Shown in pieces: positions 11,434-22,094 of a stretch of DNA of 64,000 nt. The translations under genes were made by a program, and so were the position numbers. This DNA comes from Aquatica leii (lineage: Eukaryota; Arthropoda; Insecta; Coleoptera; Lampyridae), in NCBI GenBank assembly GCA_035610365.1, contig CM069436.1, positions 59,349,505 to 59,413,504 of the forward strand, given 5' to 3'. Numbering within the stretch: the stretch's first letter is position 1; each line of letters opens with the position of its first letter. The notes below the pieces were generated by a model, which was given only the letters and a program-made list of their open reading frames with translations, was not told where the DNA came from and searched no databases.

Positions 11434-11689
11434 AATTAGACAGTGCTTGCCGAAAGTCAATTAAAGGCCACAATGAAAATGTTTGTAAAAATAGATAAAT
11501 ATGTTAAATAAAATAACTGATTGACTTTACTTGCGACTACCGTAAAAAGTGAGCGATGTTCTTCTACGTAAAAAAAATTAAATCATTGCTACGCAATCGG
11601 CAATACTATGGGACAAGAAAGCCGTGCGCATTTTTATGCTAAGCATTGAAAAATCTTCCATTAAAAACCGTAAATTTTTATCGATCATT

Positions 11690-12600
11690 CCCAATCAACA
11701 AGTAAACATTTTTTGAAATGGTTTTTTCAACGTTTTACAAAAGATATATTTACATTTTTAAAAACATTGCAAAAACGTCTTAATGACCAGAAGTACGTTG
11801 CAAAGTCAATATTAGAAAAACATTGGAAAAATGTTTAAAAAATATTAGTTATAATATTATTTGTATATATTTATAATATTTTAGAAATGTTACATTAATG
11901 TATAAAACATGTATAATCAACGCTTTTTTTTTGATATTGCAATATGCTTAAGGGCAGTTTTACAATCATGGTATAAGTGTAAGTTTAGCTATATTTGCTT
12001 TAATTTTAAAATACTGACATATTAGGCTGTAAGTTTTATTTATACTAACCAATAACGACAGCATTTTACAGTAAAACTAAGTATAACATACTCTTTGGTA
12101 TAACTTAACTGACATTTATACCATTATTATAGAGCCAGCCCTAAAATGCTTGCAAAAGATAGATAATACAATATTTGTGTACACAAAATACTTCAATTTC
12201 ATGTGGCTGCAAACGCATTTGGTGCCTATAACAAAAATTAACACATTAACATAAAAATAAAACAAACATTATTCTTGAAATTATTTTATATTAATTGAAA
12301 TAATTATATAAATCCTCACAAAAGTTTCCAATTAATCAAGAGTTTTTCTATTTTATGAATAGGATCATTCGGAGTGAAGGAACGGCAACAATAAAAACAA
12401 CATTTATTTGTTGTTAAGGCCTAAACAATAAAAGTTGTTTTTATTGTAGCCGTTTCTTCACACCGAAAGATCCTATCCATATAAAATAAGAAAACTTTTG
12501 ACTAATTATGCATGTACCTCTTTGTGTAAAAACGAAAACCAGAACAACTAACAATTCAAAATTTTGAAACTTTGTACACACAAAATAATGCTGTTTTAGA
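11690..12600 (-). repeat. Inverted partial copy of the ACCCAATC-end element
   Basis: The sequence from CCCAATCAACAAG at 11690 onward is the reverse complement of about 15535-16336, with scattered differences throughout. It shares the GACCAGAAGTACGTTGC-like and GGCGCC-free interior and an internal foldback. The second terminal repeat is not present before the piggyBac at 12801, so this copy is truncated. Confidence 0.75.
12361..12474. repeat. Foldback repeat AGGATC...GATCCT, copy 1
   Basis: The arms AGGATCATTCGGAGTGAAGG and its mirror TTCTTCACACCGAAAGATCCT enclose GGCAACAATAAAAACAAC and GTTGTTTTTATTGTAGCC around a short spacer. The same palindrome occurs at 15577-15682, at the equivalent place in the related element, so it was present in their common ancestor. 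Confidence 0.75.
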
Positions 12601-12800
12601 AAAAAATGTAGATAATTATAGTTATTATATATTTTTTTGTTCTTGATATTTTTTTATTCTCATAAATTATACGTTATCATTCAATTCAGTTTTTTTTATC
12701 TCTATTCTTACTAATAATCTTTTGAGTAAACATAAATTGACAAATATGTTAAACAGTGATGCTTATGTTTAAAAATAATAAAATAATATAATATTATTAA

Positions 12801-14511
12801 CCCTTAAGCACTACAGTACGATTTTCTAACATTGTTGTTATAGTGAGTCTCAGAGACTCCTTTTTAAAAGCACTAAAAAAAAGATTAAAAACAGAAATAA
12901 GAAAAAAATTTTGTTATGTTATTTCAAATACATGTTTAAAATTAAAACTAATAAAATTTCTTAAATTTTAATTAAAAAAATCTATTATCTCTGGTTTGTT
13001 ATCTACCACGGAAACTGAGTAGTGCATGGACGACACAGCTAATACGCACTTGTTTCGTTTAGGAACATACGACAAAAGAGTTATATCCTTGGTGAAACCA
13101 TACATTGTGGAACCCTCCCTTTTTTCTTTATTTGCCAAGAATTAAGGAGGAATTTCCTTTTTATTTTTTCTTAATGTTCTAGTGTATGTAAGCCTTTTCT
13201 TTCAAAGCTCAACTATCAGTTCGATTGAGCTAAACCAATTGTCGGCCATTATGTATCTGTTACTTCTAAAAAGAGGTTTAGACAATTTCAAAACTGCTTG
13301 GGTTGGTACGCTCATTTTTTTATATTCCGCCGGCAAGCCTACATCATCTGATCCTTTACCACTGTAAATATAAGTACGGCAGTAACATTTCATCGATGCA
13401 GGTATTTTCTCCAAGCGTGTATACATTTTAAGAATTTTGGAAAAAACGGGTAAATGAAATGGCGGCAGATTCATCAGATAATCTTCTCGTTACTCTCCTT
13501 GTAGGATCATCAAACCTAAGACAAACAAGCAAAATAGCAAACCTCTCCTTGCTCATCACAGTTCGAAATATACTTCGTCCAGTACCATCAGTTGCAAAAA
13601 GTGTTGAGATATTTTCGCGATTACTTTTTAAAACCGCAGTGTAGATAAGAAGTCTCAAAAACGCTTTCATTTCTAAAACATCAACTTCTTTTAGTTGTGC
13701 AAGCGACTGAATTTTGTAGCGTTTGGCTACATCTTTCAATTTCACATTAGTCCACCCAACCAAAATTTTTTAAATTTCATGATCAAATAAGAGATTCCAA
13801 ACTTTTTCAATGTTGTGTTTGTCTTCAATTTTACCAGCTGCCCTTACACCTGGTAGATGTAACACGATATTATGGCTAGGAGTCCTACTGTTTTTTTTGA
13901 AGGGTGTATTTGCTGCCCATTTATAACGATTTTTGCCATAATAATAATTTTTGCTTTTATGCTCTTCAATATCATTTGATTCTGAATTTCTCTCAGTGCC
14001 CTTATCACTGTCTTGTTCTAAGTCTAAATCTGTAATTTTTAAATTGTCTTCCACCTCCGATATTGATTGCTCGCTGTCTGTGTCGTGGTTTGAGTAAACT
14101 GCAAAGTTTTCTTCAGCTTCGTCTTCGTCACTGGCATCGTCTACCTCATTAAACCATTGTTCAAAAGTTTCTTCGTAACCTTTATTTCCCAGTCTAAATT
14201 TTTTTGAAGTAGACGGCAACTGAGACATTTCAAACACCTAAAATTAACAAAAAAAGAACCGAAGCAATATTTCATAAAATTCTAAAATTGTCACACTTCG
14301 CTATATATGAGTCTACGACACTCCGCTTAGAATTTAAAAAACGATATCTCACTCAAAACTAATTTCACTGCACTGCCGCCTCGGAAAGATGCGTATACCT
14401 TTGTAGGCGAGACCTACATGGCGGATGGTAGGGATGGGGTTGTCGGAACAGATTGTATTTAAAATAAAAATGTTTAATGAGTCTGGGAGACTTCACTATA
14501 ATAATAAAGGG
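12801..14511 (-). mobile_element. piggyBac element flanked by TTAA
   Basis: The element begins CCCTTAAGCA after TTAA at 12797-12800 and ends AATAAAGGG before TTAA at 14512-14515, matching the piggyBac TTAA target and CCC...GGG ends. Subterminal blocks around GAGTCTCAGAGACTCC (left) and GAGTCTGGGAGACTTC (right) are inverted relative to each other. It encodes one minus-strand transposase. It sits between two inverted copies of another repeat family. Confidence 0.92.
12968..14237 (-). pseudogene. piggyBac transposase (DDE_Tnp_1_7), broken
   Basis: The minus-strand frame starts with an acidic N-terminal region (VDDASDEDEAEENF) as in piggyBac proteins. It continues with WTNVKLKDVAKRYKIQSLAQ, the LRFDD loop (CLRFDDPTRRV) and RYIMADNWFSSIEL, which holds a catalytic Asp. 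The C-terminal part is visible as TLRKNKKEIPP and KDITLLSYVPKRNKCV, ending FFN and stop at 12968. An in-frame TAA interrupts it at 13770-13772, a frame change lies near 13430-13475, and further stops follow toward the C-terminus. The usual cysteine-rich tail was not recognised. About 420 codons remain. Confidence 0.88.
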
Positions 14512-14671
14512 TTAATGCTATTGGTTGATTACAAATATATGTGAGTTATTATAAACCACTACTACCAATATTGTACCCTCTTTGACAGAGAATCAACCAT
14601 GCGATTACGAAAAAAAAATGAAAGTCCATAAATTACCTACTGATACTTTTTCTATCAGTGACAATTAGCGT

Positions 14672-14710
14672 TCTGAAGATGCACGCTCCCAATGTCAATG
14701 CGAAACGTCA
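14672..14710 (+). other. Degenerate hammerhead-like/Penelope 3' end motif
   Basis: CTGAAGA, a GCA...TGC stem and GCGAAACGTC resemble the cores at 5384 and 21715. It lies directly left of the ACCCAATC-end element at 14719 and may be a remnant of a Penelope 3' end. Weak call. Confidence 0.25.
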
Positions 14711-14718
14711 GTTCGTTA

Positions 14719-16336
14719 CCCAATCAGCAAGGAAACGTTTTTTTCATGTTTTAAAAACGTTACAACGTTTTAAAATAGTCGAAATAAAAAATGTTTTTCA
14801 AAAAAATATTTATGTTGCGTTTTAAAAATATTTCATTTAAACATTGATACTGAAATATTTTAAAAATGTTTTCTAAAACATTTTTTAGTAATATAAAAAA
14901 CGTTTTTACTTTATTAGAAATTATACTTTTGCTTGCTTTTACCTATACACTTTTTTCTTTTATATATTGTAACAAAAACACAATTATATAAAATTTTGTT
15001 ACATATTATTAATAAATACATGTTAAACCTTTTCGTTTTTCTAAAAACTTTCTTGCAAATTTGAATTAAGTACTTAATAACCGCGTTTGAGCAAAGTACC
15101 AGCACGTACCAGTATCTGCGTGAAAAAAATGGCGATTTTGTATATTTAATTGTATTATATTTTAAGCTTCAACGAATCAACAATTTCCATGGTATTACTC
15201 GCTATGCTGTGTAATGTATTGTTAGTGTATCAGTTTAATCGGTTTCTAATTTGCATTCTAGTGGAACTCAAATAGATACTTTTAGTATAAATCAGCATTT
15301 ATTATGATGGTACGTTTGTATTTGTTTTTTTGTTGCAAGCAGTTTTGCTGAAGTATAATGTTATTTGTTACAGCAGTGGTACACTAAAACGTTCATTGTA
15401 TGTAATTCATGATTTCCATTCTTTCTGATGTTTTAAGGTTATCAAGTTGATATGATGTTGGCCAAATGGGAGATTTGAACGTGCACAACAACCAATTAAT
15501 CTTGGTATGTAATTTTTTCCGATATTGATGTAGCATTATTTTGTGTGTACAAACTTTCAAAATCTTGGATTGTTAGTTCGGTGTGGAGAAACGGCAACAA
15601 TAAAAACAACCTTTATTGTTCAGACCTTAACAACAGATAAAGGTTGTTTTTATTGTTGTCGTTTTTCCACTCCGAAGGATCCTATACATGAAATAGAAAA
15701 ATTTTTCATTAATTGGAACCTTTTGTGAGCATTATTATAATTATTTCAATTAATATAAAGTAATTATATGAATAATATTTGTTTTACTTTTATGTTAATG
15801 TGTTAATTTTTGTTATAGGCACCAAATGCATTTACAGCCAATTGAAGTATTAGAGTACACGAATATTGTATTATTTATCTTTTGTAAGCATTTTAGGGTT
15901 GGTTCTATAATAAATGTTATAAATGTCAGTTAAGTAATACTGATTGTAAAATGCTGTTGTTATTGGCTGTGTTATTGGTTAGTATAAATAAAAATAACAG
16001 CCAAATATGTCAGTATTTTAAAATTAAAGCAAGTATAACTAAACTTACATTTATACCATGATTGTAGAACTGCCCTTAAGCATATTGCAATATTTAAAAA
16101 AAAGCGTAGATTATACATTTTTTATACATTAATGTAACATTTGTAAAATATAAATATATATAAATAATATTATAAATAATATTTTTTAAACATTTTTAGA
16201 ATGTTTTTCTAATACTGACTTTGCAACGTAATTCTGGCCATTAAGACGTTTTTGCAATGCTTTTAAAAATGTAAATACTATATCTTTTGTAAAACGTTGA
16301 AAAAAACATTTCAAAAATGTTTCCTTGTTGATTGGG
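14719..16336. mobile_element. Non-coding terminal-inverted-repeat element with TA duplication
   Basis: The ends are CCCAATCAGCAAGGAAAC at 14719 and GTTTCCTTGTTGATTGGG ending at 16336, near-perfect inverted repeats with TA on both outer sides (14717-14718, 16337-16338). The 1.6-kb interior is rich in AACGTTTT-like runs and holds no transposase, so it looks non-autonomous with a Tc1/mariner-like target. An embedded foldback lies at 15577-15682. A partial inverted relative is at 11690-12600. Confidence 0.75.
15577..15682. repeat. Foldback repeat, copy 2
   Basis: TTCGGTGTGGAGAAACGGCA...TCGTTTTTCCACTCCGAAGGATCC mirrors itself about a short centre (ACCTTAACAACAG) and corresponds to copy 1 at 12361-12474. 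Confidence 0.75.
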
Positions 16337-17067
16337 TAGGTTCACGATCGACAAAACCGCAAAGACGATGTTGTAAGCTCTTTGGCTCACAAGGAGAAAC
16401 TAGAACTAAGCCTATGGGTATTCCATTACTACTCGATCTAAACTGAAAGCGTTGTCTAGATTATAAGCGACGCGTCGTAAGACAATAATAACGTTGTTTA
16501 ATACTTTTTATCAATTTTATATTGTTGTTGTTGAGAAGAATGTTGCGTTTTGCAGATTTATATTTTCAGATGCCTTGTTTGTAGCCATGATTGTCGTTGT
16601 TGTTTTTGTGGAGTGGCCTTTAAGGTGGGTCCGTATTTGACGCGTACGCGTAAAGCGTACTTACGCGTACTTAAAACGAACAATCCGAATTTACTGCGTT
16701 TTTACCTCTGGTTTTTACGCTGCGTTACTGTCACTATTTGATGGTTGACAAGAATGAGAGAGATAAAAGATCGGCAATTTTGCAATTACCATTTTTTAAA
16801 TTAGAACATGTTTATCTTTTTGGTTTGGTGCATATAATCTCACGTTACTTAACGATGGCAGGAATACGCCCGGCAGGGGCCGTAACACAACTGTCTAATA
16901 TAATATGTCTAATCTAAAAAATTGCTTTTAAATTTAAATATATTTTAAATTAAGCTGCCAACCAAAATTTAGGTATTATCAAAAAGTAACTAAAAGAACC
17001 AAATTTGGTAACAACCATTACAGGTTACAGTTATAAAATCCTTTAATTTATTCAATTTCTATTAAAA
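16337..17067. other. Upstream region of the peroxiredoxin gene
   Basis: A dispersed repeat fragment (GGCTCACAAGGAGAAAC, 16387-16425) is shared with the minus strand at about 2305-2365. At 16627-16690 lies a CpG-rich run (GACGCGTACGCGTAAAGCG) that looks like one end of a small transposon; no mate was found. A TATAAAA at about 17032 precedes the peroxiredoxin start by roughly 30 bases and may be incidental. No other gene is seen. Confidence 0.4.
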
Positions 17068-18555
17068 ATGTTTCGTACATTCAGGCGAATGGTAGGTAGA
17101 ATTTAAAAAAAATAAATTTGAATTTTACATTAATTGTAGGTGCCTCAATTAATTCAAATTTCAAATTCTACCAGTCATAATTTAGTCAGAAAGTGTTCTA
17201 CGGTTACACGAAGTAAGTGTTCTAATAAATCTCTATGTAACTACATGTTTGTTTTTTTGGGGAAATAGATAATACTCCTCGAGTTCAAGGCTTAGCACCA
17301 AATTTTAAAGGCATAGCTGTTATTAATGATGCTTTCAAAGAAATTTCGTTAGATTCTTTTGACAAGAAATATGTTGTCCTAGTTTTTTATCCCTTGGATT
17401 TGTAAGTATTCGTAGGGTGGTTTTTCAATTACAATGTCTCATTGTAGTACTTTTGTATGCCCGACTGAATTAATTGCATTTAATGAAAAATATCAAAAGT
17501 TTCAAGAATTAAATACAGAAGTTATCGGGATTTCAATCGATTCACATTTTACTCATTTGGGTTGGATGAATACCAAGCGATCGGTAAGTTATAGCTTATT
17601 TACTCAATATTTATTGAACACAATAGGCATTAAATCTTACTTACAATTTTTCTTCTTGTCTTTTTGTCATTTTATTAAATTTGGTAGATACATAATTCAT
17701 CATGTTTTGCTAGCAAAAACGATGCCGTATTATGTAAGATCGAGCAACAAAATTTTGGAAAGGTTGCTGTAGTGAAAGATGCTGGTATATAGAGGGATAA
17801 AAGCTCTTATATCTTTTTAATTTATTATGTTTATAAAGATTGTCAGGTGGAGTGCACTAAGAATCAAAATCCGATAGCCACCTATGTGTACATCAATTGT
17901 TGCTCTTCAGTAGGAAAGTAACTTAGAGGACATGATACGGATTATCAGTATATGTTGAAATACCAGTGACTTTTATCTCAGTTTAACAAATTTATGGAGT
18001 ACAACTACAGACTGTTAAGACTAAATTGTATTCATTGTTACACCAAGAGAGTAATTATTAACAATCTACAAATTTTATAAATTAAGGTCCTGTTGCTATT
18101 ATTATAAACTTGAATAGAAGTAGGGAAATTTTGTTAAAATTAGAACTGGAAGTCCTAATCTTATTTGCGTTATTGCAGGCGGGTGGTTTAGGAAAATTAA
18201 AGTTTCCATTGTTGTCTGACATTAACAAAATAATTGCTAAGAGCTACAACGTACTTCTTGAAAACGAAGGTATAGCACTTAGAGGATTATTCATAATTGA
18301 TCCCAAAAGAATAATACGACATATGTCAATAAACGACTTACCTATTGGAAGATCGGTTGATGAAAGTCTTCGATTGATAGAAGCGATACAATTTTTTGAA
18401 AGTCACGGGGAAGGTAAGTATTGCTTGTAATTTTTTTTGTTTTGATTTCACTTGTTTGTATTACAGTGTGTCCGGCAAATTGGAAGAAAGGCAGCAAGAC
18501 TATTAAACCTGATCCAAAAGGTTCCAAAGAATATTTTCAAGCTACTAATGAATAA
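17068..18555 (+). CDS. Prx3: Mitochondrial typical 2-Cys peroxiredoxin (Prx3)
   Basis: Six exons (17068-17095, 17186-17212, 17269-17401, 17448-17583, 18179-18413, 18467-18555) join in frame across GT-AG introns to 215 residues. The first 19 residues ([19 protein letters not shown]) are Arg-rich without acids, fitting a mitochondrial presequence, and the two tiny first exons were chosen because only their phases fit. The peroxidatic Cys67 lies in FVCPTE and the resolving Cys188 in VCPANW. GGLG (110-113) and the C-terminal YF (209-210) are the hyperoxidation-sensitivity motifs. The C-terminus [14 protein letters not shown] resembles vertebrate PRDX3. The enzyme reduces H2O2 using thioredoxin-2 in the mitochondrial matrix. 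No defect is seen and it looks functional. The presequence exons are the least certain part. Confidence 0.93.
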
Positions 18556-19902
18556 ACGGTTTTAAAATACTTACGTAATATATGTTATACGTTTAAGTTG
18601 AGGTGTTTAGATAATTCTTAATTAAATAAGTGAATTGTTTTTTGTCTGTTGTTTTTAAATTGTGATAAGATTTGCTGATAAGGTAATTTCCAAATCTGTT
18701 TATTGGCATTAAGTATGTTGTTATAAATTGCGATGGTTACTTTCTACTAAAGAGAATAATTTTTTCATATAATTATTTAATATTGATTTCTGTTTTTCAT
18801 GCTATTGCGAAATAGATTATTGTACTTTGTGATTTTGATATGTACTACTTTCTAAGTATCTATTTTTCTATCACCTGATTGAACCATTGCACTGATCCTG
18901 GTAGAATAGTGGGCTGTGAAAATACATTGATGTGTTACAATTATTAGTTGGTGTTCTTGCTTATTTAGCAGAAGGATCAACAGTTGTTTTACTGATTGTA
19001 AGTAAAGAAAAGTGCAGTGCCAAAACAAAAATGAAAAGGCGTTTTGTCTATTAAAAGACAAGAAATGTAAGATTTTAAAGTAATAGAATTGACTTAAAAG
19101 TATCATTGTATCAGTCAAAAATGAAACAGTTCTACGTGTATTGCCAGATGTTTTCAGAAAAATTTATATTTGTAAGCAACCTGTTTTTTTAAGAGTTTGG
19201 TGGTAAAGAATAAATTTTTAGTCTACTATTTTCTCTCATGATATAATTCACCATGACGTTAGTCAACATGATGACAGTTGATAAGCAAAAACTAATCAAA
19301 TGTACAGTAGATAGGCAACACATAAGACAGAAAAATATGACTTGACATAGGTATTATCAGTATTATCTAAGAGTATTATGCTTTTAGAAATACATGTGAA
19401 GAAAAATCAGTGGCGGTACTGCAATACGGCCAGACCCCGCAAACCCAAAATTTCAAAGGGGTTATTCGTATGTACTTTAAATAATATAACGTATATTTAT
19501 ATATTATAATAAAAACTTAATGTAAAATAATTGAAATTAGTATTGCTTGTTTATTGATATTGTTAAGCACGTTTCTGTTTTTCGTCGATTCTTCACGACA
19601 CCAGCATAAAATTACTACTAAACGAAAGCAATAAAATAATAACATTAACTGTTTTCAACAAAAAGTTTTGGTCTTTACTTGAAAACCAAAGGTTTAGTTT
19701 TTGAGTCGAAAGTATTTAAGATATAAAAAGTTAAAAAAAAGTATTTTTGGTAACTAACAAATTTTTGCTGGCTTAACTTTGGTTTTTATTAAAGTTTGCT
19801 TTTAACTTGTCATGTCAAGCTTAAAGCAATTTAAAACATAGGCTTGAATCAAGGTTGTTGTTGGTTGGTATTGAATGCTTAAAGCAAGTTTGCAAAATTA
19901 AC
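18556..19902. other. Intergenic stretch with one hAT-type end
   Basis: No gene is recognised. At 19408 a hAT-like terminus CAGTGGCGG followed by GC-rich sequence (GGCCAGACCCCGC) appears without a visible partner, so it is an isolated remnant. The rest is A+T-rich spacer. Confidence 0.4.
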
Positions 19903-19915
19903 TAACGTATCGCAA
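19903..19915. repeat. 13-bp target duplication of the Penelope insertion (left)
   Basis: TAACGTATCGCAA here recurs exactly at 21846-21858, just outside the Penelope 3' end. The related 3' end at 11433 is followed by different bases, so the repeat is a target duplication and not element sequence. Confidence 0.85.
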
Positions 19916-20076
19916 TACTAACATTAGACCCTAGTAGCACAAAATATATGTACGATATTCTAATGATCTTGGTACAATATTTAAAGTCGGCTAAATATTG
20001 CTTGCTGTAATAGATATATTTTTGATATTGTTAAAGTGTATAATACTAATATCCTAAAAATATATACCTACAATAT

Positions 20077-20430
20077 CTTAGACAATTCAAGATGACCATG
20101 AGACCAAACAATAAACGTGTCGTCAACATATCTAAACCACACTTTAGGTTTTAATATGAATGATTCCAAAGCAACCGTTTCAAAGGATTCCATAAAAATG
20201 TTAGCTACAACAGGTGATAGAGGAGAACCTATAGCAGCACCAGAAACTTGTTCGTAAAACTTATTATCAAATTGGAAGTAAGTAGAGGATAGACAATTTT
20301 TCAATAAGAGGAACCAAACTCAAGTCCTTGCCATGTTGAGACAGAATCTGTTTGATGATAATAACCGAATCCTTAATAGGAACTTTAGTAAAAAGTGAAG
20401 TAACATCAAAGCTCACGAGAAGATCTTGCT
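20077..20430 (-). pseudogene. Inverted segment of the Penelope reverse transcriptase
   Basis: On the minus strand this encodes LLVSFDVTSLFTKVPI (RT motif A region), YEQVSGAAIGSPLSPVVAN (motif B region) and WFRYVDDTFIVW (motif C). These come before and overlap the forward segment in protein order, so both pieces derive from one template. Confidence 0.85.
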
Positions 20431-21443
20431 CCTTTGAAACGGTTGCTTTGGAATCATCTATATTAAAACCTAAAGTGTGGTTTAGACATGTTGACGACAC
20501 GTTTATTGTTTGGTCTCATGGTCATCTTGAATTGTCTAAGTTTCTTGATCACCTTAACAATCAATACTTAGATATCAAATTTACTATGGAAATCGAAAGT
20601 AATGGTTCTCTTCCATTTCTTGACGTTCTTGTGACTCGTAAGCCCGACGGACTTCTAGGCCATTCTGTTTATCGCAAACCCACCCATACAGACAGATACC
20701 TTCATGCTTCGTCTCATCATCATCCTGCACAGAAACGTTATGTTATTGAATCTTTGGTCCATCGTGCCTTTTCTATTTGTCAACCTGAGAATCTAGACTC
20801 AGAACTCCGTCATCTTACTAGAACCTTAGTGAACAATGGTTATGTAACGCGAGATATTCATAGAGTCATTAATCGTCGTTTACATCCACGTACTCGATTA
20901 CCTAAGGACATTTCTATTCCCGAATCCAACCCGAAATTGGCCTTTTTACCCTACATTCACAAGGTTGCAGATCAAATAGGGAAACTCCTTCGTAAGAATG
21001 GTATTAAACCCATATTCAACTCGACAGGCAAAATCTCTCAGATCCTTCCTTTTCCCAAAGACAAATTTCCTACACTTTTATCTCAAGGTGTATACCAAAT
21101 TCCCTGTTCTTGTGGTTTAGTCTACATTGGTGAAAACGGTCGTTCCGTCATTACTCGCATTTCAGAACATGATCGTTGTATAAGGAAAAGGTATATTTCC
21201 AAGTCTGCGGTCGCTGAACATCATTTTACTACAGGTCACAAGATAGATTTTGATAATGTTTCGTTGATTGCCAAATCTCCATTCTTTTTCAACAAGAAAT
21301 TCCGAGAAAGCATAGAAATCATCAAACACCCCAATAACTTCAATCGCGATCATGGTTTCGAACTATCCCCTCTTTGGTTCCCGGTTATTAGTCATTTATC
21401 AAAAACACGCCCCCTAGCAACCGTAACCCAATCTCGAGCTTAA
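20431..21443 (+). pseudogene. Penelope reverse transcriptase C-terminal part plus GIY-YIG endonuclease
   Basis: The open frame covers the RT catalytic motif (WFRHVDDTFIVW, the YVDD box altered to HVDD), the FLDVLVTR and GHSVYRKPTHTDRYLH motifs typical of Penelope, a linker, and a GIY-YIG nuclease domain (GVYQIPCSCGLVYIGENGRS) with the downstream NNFNRDHGFELSPLW block. In whole elements this ORF is about 700-800 residues; here only the C-terminal 330 or so are in one frame, so it is 5' truncated. The nuclease part looks intact. An ATG at 20352 lies in the inverted segment and is not a natural start. Confidence 0.85.
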
Positions 21444-21714
21444 TCATCCGTGACGATCCTTTTCCTTTAAATACGGAGACTATTTCTTCTTAAGTCACTT
21501 CTACGGAGTTTAGAATCTGGCTTGGTTCACAAGTTGATTACCTAACTCGGTAGTGATTCTTTGTTAGATTTTCGTTTGCTTTTTCAGGTTATCGTTTTCT
21601 TTCTTACCTTTTCATAGTTTAGGTTATGGCTTGTTTTACAAGTGGATAACCTAACTTTTGACAAGTTCTTAGTTAGATTTCAATTGCTTGTTTGAGTTTT
21701 GCGATTTATCTCAC

Positions 21715-21755
21715 GCCCTGATGAAGCCCCTTACGAAAGTGGGCGAAACGTTGGC
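21715..21755 (+). ncRNA. Hammerhead-ribozyme-like core in the Penelope 3' region
   Basis: The order is GCC, CTGATGA, one extra A, a GCCC...GGGC stem-loop, GAAA, CGTT, GGC. This matches a hammerhead with minimal stem III (ACGU), a GUU-type cleavage triplet and a 3-bp stem I (GCC/GGC), apart from the extra nucleotide before stem II. It sits 3' of the Penelope ORF, where family members are known to carry hammerheads. Activity cannot be judged from sequence. Confidence 0.45.
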
Positions 21756-21845
21756 AGCTTCGGTTGCAACTATGACACGGTCCAAACCCGGAAGACATTC
21801 TAATGTTAGTATAGATTCCGGCCGTGGAAGCCTTCGCTATTACAT

Positions 21846-21858
21846 TAACGTATCGCAA
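21846..21858. repeat. 13-bp target duplication of the Penelope insertion (right)
   Basis: Exact partner of 19903-19915. Confidence 0.85.
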
Positions 21859-22094
21859 GCTTGTGAGGTATCGTCAAACGGGGTAAAGCAGATCAAGTAT
21901 TAGATTTTTGAAATATTAGTACTAAAAATGGATATTAAAAATTTGCAAAAAATATATGAGATTCTGTCACATTTTCTGTTTTATGTACTTTTACGCAAAA
22001 TGCTTAATATACTGTTTAACCAAATGAAATACAACCTCAAAAAATTCGTCAAATGAAAAACAACACACTACAGTTTACGGTTACATCATATTAA

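Larger units (their letters stand above)
19916..21845 (+). mobile_element. Penelope-like element insertion with inverted 5' part
   Basis: The insertion is bounded by the 13-bp duplication TAACGTATCGCAA. Its right two thirds (20431-21845) read forward: end of the reverse transcriptase, linker, GIY-YIG endonuclease and 3' region. Its left part (about 20077-20430) is the preceding reverse transcriptase segment in reverse orientation. About 110 bp (20077-20187 and 20431-20540) are present in both orientations. This is the structure left by inversion during target-primed reverse transcription. The source of 19916-20076 is unclear. Confidence 0.85.

Noticed and set aside
17590-17772. Reading exon 4 of the peroxiredoxin onward as coding ([10 protein letters not shown]...)
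   Set aside because: This is intron read-through after the donor at 17584; the conserved GGLG block follows the acceptor at 18178.
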